Shown: one piece after another, positions 54,302 through 64,000 of the stretch
Layout: every line of letters begins with the position of its first letter
Numbering within the stretch: the stretch's first letter is position 1
DNA from: Homalodisca vitripennis
Lineage: Eukaryota > Arthropoda > Insecta > Hemiptera > Cicadellidae
Reading direction: 5' to 3'
NCBI RefSeq assembly: GCF_021130785.1
Contig: NW_025778912.1
Location: forward strand, 1 to 64,000
Length of the DNA: 64,000 nt
The notes under the pieces: generated by a model
Database searches by the model: none
What the model was told of the DNA's origin: nothing
The model's input: only the letters and a program-made list of their open reading frames with translations
Translations under genes and position numbers: made by a program

Positions 54302-56951
54302 ACTCAGAATTGTAAGCTGGAACGCCGACGGGGCAGCGGGAAAGCGGCAGGAACTCAGCCAACTACTGACTGACATGGACGTGGACGTGGCACTTCTCCA
54401 GGAGACACACTTCAGGCCGACGGACAAATTCAGCATCCCCAACTACCAGGTGCTCCGCACCGACAGGCAGCTTCAGGGCATCAGGGCAAGCGGCGGCACA
54501 GCGATTCTTGTCCACCGGCGAGTGGCTCACCGGCTCCTAGTCACACCTCCTGCTCTGGGGGCAGAGCTCACCCGGATCGCTGTCCACCACAACGGGTCGG
54601 AGCTAGAGCTGACTTCTCTCTACAACCCACCTGGGAGGAAGCTTCAACCTCGCTGCCTGGACGCCCTGCTTCGTCCTGACTCCCCCGCGCTCGTCGCCGG
54701 GGACTTCAATGCCAAGCACCCGGACTGGGGATGCCGGAGGCCCAACAACTCCGGAAATGACCTCAAACGTCTCCTGGAGAACCGTCACCACGTCCAACTA
54801 CTGGCCCCTACGGAACCGACTCACTACCACCACAACGGACATTTTCAACCCGACATTCTTGACTTCGGCCTAGCTGGATCACTGAGTGGACACATCGAGG
54901 TATTTGCCGTATCCGACCTCTCGTCAGACCACGTGCCAGTTGTCTTCGACCTGCCTGACGATGGAGCTCCAGCCTACCCTCCAGCTCGCTCCACCAAGGT
55001 CAACTGGCACAGGTACGCAAACTACCTCGCCGACAGACCTCGGCCTCCACCAACTCCAGCCGAGTCATCAGACCAGCTAGACCGTCAAGTACTGGAACTT
55101 ACAAACACCCTCCAGGAAGCAGTGACCGTCTCCTCATCACCTCTCTCACGGGTAAACTTCACTCCACCTCTACCTGAGGACTTGAGAGAGGAGATACGTC
55201 TGCGCCGTAGACTGCGAAGAGAGTATCAGCAGTCCCGTTGTCCCCACGCCAAGCACACCTTCAACCGCCAAGCCAGGAGATGCACACGCCTCCTGGCAGA
55301 ACACCGAGCGGCCGCGTGGGATGACTACGTGGAACACCAGGCTGACGGTGGTGTCGGCGGCATATGGAAGATCTCCAAGGCTCTCCGAGGGGAAAAGAAG
55401 ACCATTCGACCTCTCCACGGACAACGTGGAATCGTCTACTCCCCCGAGGACAGAGCAGAAGCCTTTGCCGACACCATGGAAGATCAATTCTCTCCACACG
55501 CAGACATCTACGACGAGGACACCTGCGAGGCGGTCGAAAACTTCCTCGAGGACTACTCTCCTGACTCCACAGACCCACTGCCACTCGTGACCACACTCGA
55601 GGTGAATGAACACATCCGACGACTACGCCCGAAGAAAGCTCCCGGCCCTGACTCCCTGGGAACACCAGCCCTGCAGAACCTGCCGGCTTGGGTGATCGTC
55701 ACGATCACCTGTATTTTCAACACCTGCCTGCGCCTGGCACACTTCCCCACCATCTGGAAGGACGCCAAGGTGATCATGATCCCCAAGCCTGGCAAGGACC
55801 CCCTCTTTCCGGAGAACCACAGGCCAATCTCCCTGTTGCCCGTGCTCTCCAAGATCCTGGAGAGGATCATCCTGTCAAGGTTCCCAGAGGAGTTTTTCAA
55901 CTCTATCAGGACCGAACAGTTCGGCTTCCGGAGTGGACACTCCACCACCCAACAACTTCGCCGAGTCATCAACCACCTCTCAGGGGCGATCGAGAGGAAG
56001 CACCACTCCACTTCGGTCCTGATAGACGTCAGCAAGGCCTTTGACAGAGTGTGGCACGAGGGCCTACTTTTCAAACTCACCGAGTCTCCGCTGCCAGGAA
56101 AGATGTTCATGCTACTCCGGAGCTACCTCCACCGTCGGACTTTCTCCGTCCATGTTGCACGATCAGCCTCCACGTCACGGCCAGTCTCCTCCGGTGTGCC
56201 ACAGGGGTCGGTACTTGGGCCGATACTGTACCTGTGGTACACAAACGACTTCCCAGTCGCCCCGAGGGTACAGCTGTCTCTCTACGCAGATGACGCGTTG
56301 CTGACGGCCACCTCTGCCAACCTGAGGATGGCCAGAATATACCTCCAACGACAGCTGGATCTTCTGGAGCCCTGGCTGACCAAGTGGAGGATAAAAGTCA
56401 ACGTGGACAAGTGCGAAGCTATAAACTTCACCCGACGACCGAGGCAAGCCGATGGACGACATCTGACTCTAGGCGGAGACAACATTCCATGGAAGACGAA
56501 AGTCAAGTACCTGGGGGTACTCCTGGACAGTCGACTGACACTGACACCCCACGTCACGAGAACCTGCAGCCTAGCAAGGAAGGGCTTTGCAAGCATCAGC
56601 CCACTGCTCTACTCCACGAAGCTACCGACCAGGACAAAGGTCCTCCTCTACACGGCCCTCACGCGACCAGTGCTCACGTACGCGGCCCCTGCCTGGTACC
56701 ACCTCACCTCCAAGACCGCCAGGAGACAATTGCTCGCGGTCCAGAGCGTGTGTCTCCGGAAGGCAACTGGGTCGCCCTGGTTCGTGAGGAACACCGTGAT
56801 CAGAGAGTCCGCCAACATCCCGACCATCAGGTGCTTCGTGGACCGCTTGACATCCACCTTCGAAGAGGCTGCAGAATCCTCGCCGTGGGAACACCTACGG
56901 ACACTACGTGCCCAGGAGGTCCCCCAACTTCGTCTTCCTACGGACGACTGA
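54294..56951 (+). CDS. Element A ORF2, endonuclease-reverse transcriptase
   Basis: 885 aa, intact. Endonuclease: N10 (WNADG), E37 (LQETHF), D137/N139 (AGDFNAKH), D212/H213 (SSDHVPV). Linker about 220-445. RT: KKAPGPD (447-453), IPKPGKDP, HRPISLLPVLSK, EQFGFRSGHSTTQQ, LIDVSKAFDRVW (D578), GVPQGSVLGP (634-643), YADD 664-667. C-terminal region ends QLRLPTDD. No RNase H or C-terminal CCHC. Start is the ATG in ATGGGTAG that overlaps the ORF1 stop, which suggests coupled termination-reinitiation. Clearly homologous to B1/B2 ORF2 but much more distant than those are from each other. Confidence 0.95.
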   Translation: MGRLRIVSWNADGAAGKRQELSQLLTDMDVDVALLQETHFRPTDKFSIPNYQVLRTDRQLQGIRASGGTAILVHRRVAHRLLVTPPALGAELTRIAVHHNGSELELTSLYNPPGRKLQPRCLDALLRPDSPALVAGDFNAKHPDWGCRRPNNSGNDLKRLLENRHHVQLLAPTEPTHYHHNGHFQPDILDFGLAGSLSGHIEVFAVSDLSSDHVPVVFDLPDDGAPAYPPARSTKVNWHRYANYLADRPRPPPTPAESSDQLDRQVLELTNTLQEAVTVSSSPLSRVNFTPPLPEDLREEIRLRRRLRREYQQSRCPHAKHTFNRQARRCTRLLAEHRAAAWDDYVEHQADGGVGGIWKISKALRGEKKTIRPLHGQRGIVYSPEDRAEAFADTMEDQFSPHADIYDEDTCEAVENFLEDYSPDSTDPLPLVTTLEVNEHIRRLRPKKAPGPDSLGTPALQNLPAWVIVTITCIFNTCLRLAHFPTIWKDAKVIMIPKPGKDPLFPENHRPISLLPVLSKILERIILSRFPEEFFNSIRTEQFGFRSGHSTTQQLRRVINHLSGAIERKHHSTSVLIDVSKAFDRVWHEGLLFKLTESPLPGKMFMLLRSYLHRRTFSVHVARSASTSRPVSSGVPQGSVLGPILYLWYTNDFPVAPRVQLSLYADDALLTATSANLRMARIYLQRQLDLLEPWLTKWRIKVNVDKCEAINFTRRPRQADGRHLTLGGDNIPWKTKVKYLGVLLDSRLTLTPHVTRTCSLARKGFASISPLLYSTKLPTRTKVLLYTALTRPVLTYAAPAWYHLTSKTARRQLLAVQSVCLRKATGSPWFVRNTVIRESANIPTIRCFVDRLTSTFEEAAESSPWEHLRTLRAQEVPQLRLPTDD

Positions 56952-57064
56952 CGGACTACTACCAACACTACACTACTAGACCACTGACAGGCAGCGAGAG
57001 CTGCTAGGGCTATGACCCGAATAGTCATTGGGTAAAAGCCAGACAACGGCAGAAGCCCAACTAG

Positions 57065-57532
<468 letters not shown>

Positions 57533-57581
57533 GTCGCCCGCCAGCGCGCGACACAAAGCCGCCCGCCCGGCTCCCACAAAC

Positions 57582-57597
57582 GGCCTTTTTAAAGGCC
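57582..57597 (+). terminator. Histone 3' stem-loop, H2A unit 7
   Basis: GGCCTTTTTAAAGGCC followed by ACCACAAT. Confidence 0.93.
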
Positions 57598-60042
57598 ACC
57601 ACAATATCACTCGTTTTCACAGTTTACGACTTTAATAATCCTATTTCTCACTCTTGTCGTATATTTCCGACATGTATCTAGTAATTACTATGCTAATTAA
57701 TAGTAAAACTGTCATTATTACCATCACAAATTACATAAAAATTTAATAATGTACACGAATATATAACACTTTTTGCCAATTGATGTTATCGAATAATAAC
57801 AGTTTATTCAAATACTAAACAGTGTGCGTCAATTTATATCTATTTATAACTAATTACTGGTCTTCAAAATAATATATATATATATATATATATTTATTTA
57901 TTTATATTAATAATTAACACATTTTACTGTACACTTTAGTTAGTTGTTTTCACTCTAATTAACTGTATAAAATAAAATATCACTTCTCTTTATTGTCTAT
58001 TATACAATCTTAACTTAAATTCACCGTCTTTGTCATTTTAAATTAGTTTTAAACACGAAATCTAAACCTTTTCTCTCTAATTTAGTCGTTTTACAGCATA
58101 TTTCTGTGGCTAGAAAACCAATCACTTGTACATTGATTTATTATTAAACTTTTTCTTTTATTTTGTTACAGTAATCGTTTACATTATCATCAATTTTATT
58201 TGCAAATATCATTTATATTTATATATTAATCCTACTTACTACAGCGAATTCACTGTGTTTACAAATTACAACTGTTTGCTATTGTTCTTTCGGTATTATT
58301 ATAAAGAGCAGATTGATTTTCTATTCTTTTCCTGTATTACGAACTTCTGTCAACCTCCGACCGCTCGCGATTTTCACTGGAACTATGTTAACAGTTCATT
58401 TAACAGTGTAGTATTGTTTATATATTATAGCAAAACACAACAATGATTCAGTTTACAATAATTATTATTTTATATTCAAAGTGTGATATAAATTCCAAAT
58501 GTCGCATAGAATAGTAATTTGATAGTGATAAATTTTGTTAATTACAAGCACTGTCAACCCCACATATTGCGATATTCACTGGAATATGTTAACAGTTTAC
58601 ATTTAGTTTGTAGTCATAGTGATTTGCAATTGCAACAAATAAAAATCACTTATTCAGTTATAAATATACTTTATACGTGTATAGTTCAATAATTTTAAAG
58701 GTCGTTTAGTAAATTTGAAAAATAGAAGAATCAGCGAATATTCGGTGATTGTAACGAAGTAAATATGTAAATTTGCTGTTATCCACGCTAATTAAATTTA
58801 ACGTAATTAGTTGTAAACGGATAAAAACGTGGATTAAATATCAGTGATAAACGCGCGCCGCTTGATCTGGGCTTGGAGTTTGCAAGCTCGAGTAAATTTT
58901 TTTTCTAAAAGAGCAAGCAGCGCGAAGCGCTGCGCAGCGGGCAAGCATCGCGTGATCTGACCCATTCTGAAAATTTTGTTAAATTCAGAATAGTAGGCTA
59001 TATTGTTTTAAACATGTTTCATTACTAATTTGTGTGTGTTTTTTCGTACGGAAATTAATAAACTCGTAAACTTAATCTAATAAACGTAATCTAACTTATA
59101 TAAATTAAAATAGAGAATGCGGGGACATACTGGAAAATACCCATTTTAAACTTAAAATACACTGACTTGGATCACATTACAGTGGTATGAATCAAGCAAT
59201 CGCAATCAGGTTCGCTAGACCGAGCAGATTTACACTTGTTAACAGACACCTCTCTGGCGCTACAGCTACAGGACTCGGATCTGCAGTATATCCACTCACC
59301 TGTCTGTTTTATATGTATTTTCTACGTTATTCCTTTATTATTTTCAAATTTACAACCTGTCCAGGTATCGACAATTGTAAGTAAACCGTCGGTGACAACT
59401 CTATTTCACCGTAGTAACTAGAAACCGGGAGAATTATCAATGTTAACGGATACGTACACTCTGATTGGTCGAATAGTGACCGACCAATCAAGTCAAGCCA
59501 CCTCCTACCTATATAAGCGTGTGTTAACAGTTCACTCTATATATTCTATCTCCACGCACATGCGCACTGTACACTAGATGACTTTATCACACGATTTCAC
59601 CTGTTAAATACCGTTTTTAAAACTAAAAAAAACGGTATTTAACGTGTATCTTGTTGTAATCTAAATCGACCTGTACTTACAACTAGTGGTATTTCGATAA
59701 AATATAAATTTTCAAGTGTAACTTTCGGCTCTTATATTGAAGTGTATATAAAACACATTACGAATACTATGAATAACGAACGATCAGATCAATTGGGCGA
59801 TTACCGTATTTGTAAATTTAATGTTTAAAGTTTAAAGATTGTATTTAAACATAACTTAAATAGGTAATTTCAATATAAAACAAGTCGAGAGTTGCTTGTT
59901 TTAGCCAACATAATAACAGAATTCCAATGTTTACACAAGAAAAAGCGGTAAAATAAGCGAAAATTACAAGTTATGTTTAATCAGAGTTCAACGGTTCTTG
60001 GTTAATATTAGAAGTCATGTGTATAAAACATGACCGAAACTA
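57598..60042. other. Last spacer of the array, truncated
   Basis: Follows the other spacers: (TA)n 57872-57893, GC island about 58851-58961, promoter-like module 59463-59642. It stops after ACATGACCGAAACTA at 60042, where the others continue TGGTTTTCGATCG; the last 330 bp of spacer and any further H2B are missing. Confidence 0.88.
59463..59642 (+). promoter_or_regulatory. Promoter-like module in the last spacer
   Basis: CCAAT pair 59463-59489, TATATAAG 59510-59517, hairpin arms 59604-59617 and 59629-59642. Here it points out of the array into the unique flank, not toward an H2B gene. Confidence 0.5.
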
Positions 60043-60447
60043 ACATACTTTGTGAGTTTTGCAACACACGTGAGAAAGTGTTAGCTGACAGTGTGACAGA
60101 GGGGAAGTCGGGTCATCGCAGCGGCGAAGCTACTGGCAAATAATCAGAACAAAACTATCGAATTACAAATATGACACCAATTAGTTGGCTGTATCATTCC
60201 TAGTAACTTAAAAGATAATATTTGAACAAGCTGGAAGGTTTAAATAAAACAGTAGTTTCAGAATGGCATTAAAACTTACAGTTAACATTTCCCAAATACT
60301 TACGTTACTCGTATTGAGGATAAGTAATATTTTAGCCTGAAACATAAATCCAAGTTGATAATCAGAACATAATAATTAAAGTATGTACTTGCGCATGTAA
60401 TTTATAATGTAGTAATGTAAGTAATGTATATAGTATATAGAGAGTAG

Positions 60448-60487
<40 letters not shown>

Positions 60488-63400
60488 CTTTTTGAGGTAA
60501 GAAGCAAGCTACAATTGGGCACCGAACGCCATATTTTCCAACTTGTGCAACAATGTTTATTGCTCAACAGAGTCAAATACCTTCGAAAATTCTAATAATA
60601 TAATTAAGACAAGTTTCCAACTTAAAAGCTATAAACGACAAATTCTACAACGTTGATCACTTAGTAACGTTATTTAGTTGTTTTTTTTATATACTATACA
60701 TATTTTCGCAACCCTGTTACTCGTTACTGGTGGCTGACAAGCAAGGGCTCGCGCGCCTTGTCTATAAGTAAAATTTATATATTCATATTGTAAACCAGCT
60801 CTTTCATACGAGATATCTAATATGAATTCAATATAAAGTAAAATTGTAAATAGTAAAGTAACTACCTTTAATGTTGTTTTATTTTAAAGATTAATAATAA
60901 AAAGATAATAGTTGTGATGATGTCCTTCTGAGGAGACCACGTTGTCGTAATTATGAGTTGTGTCGATAAATAGCAAATACCGTCACGATTTTTTCTTAGT
61001 CGAGTTTACGAGTGCTCTTGAACTCTGAGTAAAACTTCGAATACTTCCAGTATTCATGTTCTACACTTCTAGTCTTCCTTTTTTTCCGACAACAGTTGCA
61101 ATGTCAAGCCAAGATTCTGACACTGCGCGTGTCAGTCGACATCGACGTGAAGGGAAGTCAATTTTAAATTTATAGTAAATGATTAAGTTCACAGCAAAAG
61201 TACAAAGAACATTTGAAGCATTAGGGTAACCCCCAAGATATAATTTAAGTGTATTATTACTCTATTGGCAGACATTAGTTTATTTTTACATCTAGAAATT
61301 GAACTTGAAGGTTTTAATGGGCACAATTAAATTTATAAGTACATTTTTCAAATCGAATATATATTACTACGACCTCAGTGATATCCAAACCCGTGTTTCC
61401 TCCATTCGGTACAACATGAATTTAATTTTTCGGAAATCCACTGTGATATGGCTTAAAGCATATAGGTATTTTCAAGAAGCACTTAAGTACTTTGTAGATA
61501 ATCTTTTAAAAATTTTATTAAAAAACTAGTAGAATTAAAGAAAAAGACTATAGTTTCTGTTTAACCATATTTGCAATTTTAATAAATTTTGACATATTGA
61601 AAAGAGCCATGAAATTCTGGTTTCCAATAACAAATTTATTTATTTATTAAGTGCTTAAATACTTGTCAATACTGTACCTTATTTAATTTACCTGTATATA
61701 CTTTCCTGCAGCAACATTTGCTACTACACTGACATTTTATTGATGTCAGAAGTTTTCTTAGGTTCAACTGACTGTGTGACACGGTTTATTTCCTCATTGG
61801 GGAGGGAGTCAGATCCTTCGGTGTCATAGTAATTATAGTATTCTTAAATCGTTCTTTTAGATCTAACATGACAAATTCTTGAGTTTCTTCAGTCTATACT
61901 CAAGGCTTAATTGCAGAATATGTAAATTCAGACTGCATCTGTGTGGGTTGTATTCAATGTAAGGTTTTGACTTACTCGTTGTAGAATATTAGCGACAAAT
62001 CGCCAGAGGCTCAGCCATGGTGTCAGGCCATAGTACCAAATAATTGCGAACACTGCTAACATTGTCCGTATCAACCGGTATCAGATTGAATTGATGCTGC
62101 CGCGTTAAAACTTGTTTAATATAATGAATTTAAATGGTGTTTTCGTGGAAACGAGGATTGATTGTTGTGAGTTTGAAAGTATATTAATACTATGATATTA
62201 TTATTAACAGTAAAAAATTTGAATTAATTAAAGATACAAGCATACAGGCTTAGTTCACAGTAACTTGGCGTTTTTCTGGAAGACCATAACATAACATCAA
62301 TTTTTAACCAAATGTTATTACATACTTTAGGCATTTTTATATAATGCTTTGGGGATTTAAATAAAAAATATTACTTACCTAAGCTTAGCCAATTGAAACA
62401 TAATTACAATTTTCTTATTTTGTTTTAATAATAAGAAAGTTTACACATTATGTGGAAATAACTTTTTTGTGCTTTTAGATATGGTGAGTAAATAAACTGG
62501 TTTGCAACCAAAGAAGTTTTAATTTTTTAACACATGTTTAACTAGAATGCCTAATCAGTCTGTATAAGGTGGTTATAAATGAGTTTACTTTTCATGAACA
62601 TTCTCAGTGGAAACCTTCTAAGATTTTTCAACATAAAGGTGAATTTAAACAGGCTTAAATGGGAAATATTTGAATATTGAATAAGTAAATTCTAAAATAC
62701 AAATACAATAATAAGACATAACAAATATCTAAGGATGATTATATTTTTAATCGATTGTATTGGTATATTTTAATTTGTTCGTTTTACAAACAACCTTTAA
62801 CGGGGATGTCCATACTTTTCAAAATAAAAAATAACTTGGTAATATTTTCGAATATAATGGTTATCTTAAATTTGTATTTTATGATACATTCGAATGAAAG
62901 TTTTATTAAAAGATTGTTTATTTGTGGGTAATTTGTATAACTGTACTCTTTTTTAAAGTTGTACTCATTTAAAAAGTTGTTAATGCATTTTGAATTAAAA
63001 CTGCATTATATTCTACTTTGTGGTTTCTTACGTAATCATGGTTATCACAACTGGTTAATATTCATCTAAAGTTTTACAGTTTGATTTCTAAAATAAACCA
63101 AAAAGTAAGTGCTGCCCTTGTTTAAATATCGTCACTACTTACTTTAAATTATACAATGCTAATTATTTTAGAAAAATTTACTTGTGAACTAGGTTAATAT
63201 TTTTAATTATTTTTATTTAATTAAACTTCTCGTTGTTTTAAACTAAAATAAAATACTTGGAAATAAACTGAATAAAATGCTTATATTGTACTGAGTTTAT
63301 ACAAAATGATGAAACTAGAAAGGAATCTTTGAAGGAAATAATTTCAATTTAATAAGAAAGAGGTAACAAAAGTTTTAACAATGTAATAACTAATATATTC

Positions 63401-64000
63401 CAGACACGCAGCTACGAGATCAGCCTCAGCCGAGCTTTATCATACCGGACATGAGTTCTAGTTCTAGTTACCGTGGGGCGACTGACCCAAACAATTCTTA
63501 GTAACTAAAGCGATATTTTAATGTCGCTACGAATAATGAATAAATTATATGTACAATTACTACAGTTAAGGGGAGTGCGAAAACCACAATGCTAAATGTA
63601 TATCATGCAGCACAAAAACTATTAGACATAAGGCTTTTGAATTAATTTTTTAAAGAGGCGGTTATTATTTATTTCCCTCGCTAAGATTTTAGTATTAGAA
63701 CGAAAATAAACATCTCTATAATATTTTTTAACAAAATAAATTTATATACTTACATTTTATCATACATATTTTCCTCATATATAATGAAAAATCAGTTAAA
63801 AAAAACTTTCGTAGGGAGTTCCATTACATTAGTATGACATAATCTGAAAATATAGTGATTCTACCATTATTTTGTACTGATAAATACGAAGAAAAATACC
63901 ATTTTAGGGAATTATAATTTATGGTATGTGGAAATGCTTGGTATTATCCTACGTTTTTTATTTTAAATTATAGCGAATCAGAATTTGTACCCGGATGTCG
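60043..64000. other. AT-rich flank outside the histone array; no gene recognised
   Basis: About 4 kb unrelated to the repeat unit. I see no histone sequence, tRNA, retroelement ORF or long ORF. The longest ORF (61299-61529, 76 aa, plus) begins and ends in AT-rich DNA, lacks recognisable motifs and is within chance expectation. A modest rise in GC occurs near 60040-60130 and 63405-63490 without clear content. Confidence 0.7.
60449..60486. repeat. (TA)n microsatellite in the flank
   Basis: About 19 TA dinucleotides in a row, flanked by AGAGTAGC and GCTTTTTG. Confidence 0.95.

Noticed and set aside
61299..61529. 76-codon ORF in the right flank
   Set aside because: Within chance expectation, no recognised motif, no promoter evidence.

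Overview
This is eukaryotic DNA, most likely from an insect (species not identifiable from sequence alone). It covers one edge of a tandem array of intronless, replication-dependent histone genes. Each repeat unit (about 3.87 kb without insertions) holds one H2B gene (minus strand) and one H2A gene (plus strand) that diverge from a 204-bp shared promoter, followed by a 2.8-kb AT-rich spacer. Both genes end in the 16-nt histone mRNA stem-loop instead of a polyadenylation signal. H1, H3 and H4 are absent. I number the units 0 to 7 from left to right; unit 0 is cut by the window edge and inverted.

Seven of the eight promoters are occupied by a 4.7-5.8 kb non-LTR retrotransposon of Jockey type (ORF1 with three zinc knuckles; ORF2 with an apurinic-type endonuclease and a YADD reverse transcriptase; no RNase H). 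There are three lineages, here given working names: A (units 0, 1, 3, 7; tail of ACTTGG repeats), B1 (unit 2; poly-A tail) and B2 (units 4 and 6; poly-A tail). All insert at one of two mirror-image positions, about 30 bp upstream of the ATG of H2A (units 0, 1, 2, 6, 7) or of H2B (units 3, 4), always in the same direction as that gene. Only the unit 5 promoter (38929-39132) is empty. Unit 2 (B1), unit 4 (B2) and unit 7 (A) carry both ORFs open. The 5' leader of element A also holds two hairpins that copy the histone 3' stem-loop, one of them identical over 16 nt to that of the local H2B gene.

The most interesting proposal from this window is a group of Jockey-type retrotransposons specialised on the initiation regions of H2A/H2B genes. 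They place their 5' end where the histone 5' UTR begins, so the host's CCAAT-box promoter could drive them, and one lineage may use stem-loop mimicry to engage histone RNA-binding proteins.

Layout: 1-2278 inverted unit 0 joined tail-to-tail to unit 1; 2279-7710 unit 1 with A; 10564-17430 unit 2 with B1; 20217-26207 unit 3 with A reversed; 28963-35714 unit 4 with B2 reversed; 38490-39572 unit 5, empty; 42380-49038 unit 6 with B2; 51824-57597 unit 7 with A; 57598-60042 last partial spacer; 60043-64000 AT-rich flank in which I find no gene. Several copies (elements in units 1, 3, 6; H2B of units 0, 1, 7) are broken almost only by 1-4 nt insertions, which may be uncorrected sequencing errors instead of real decay.
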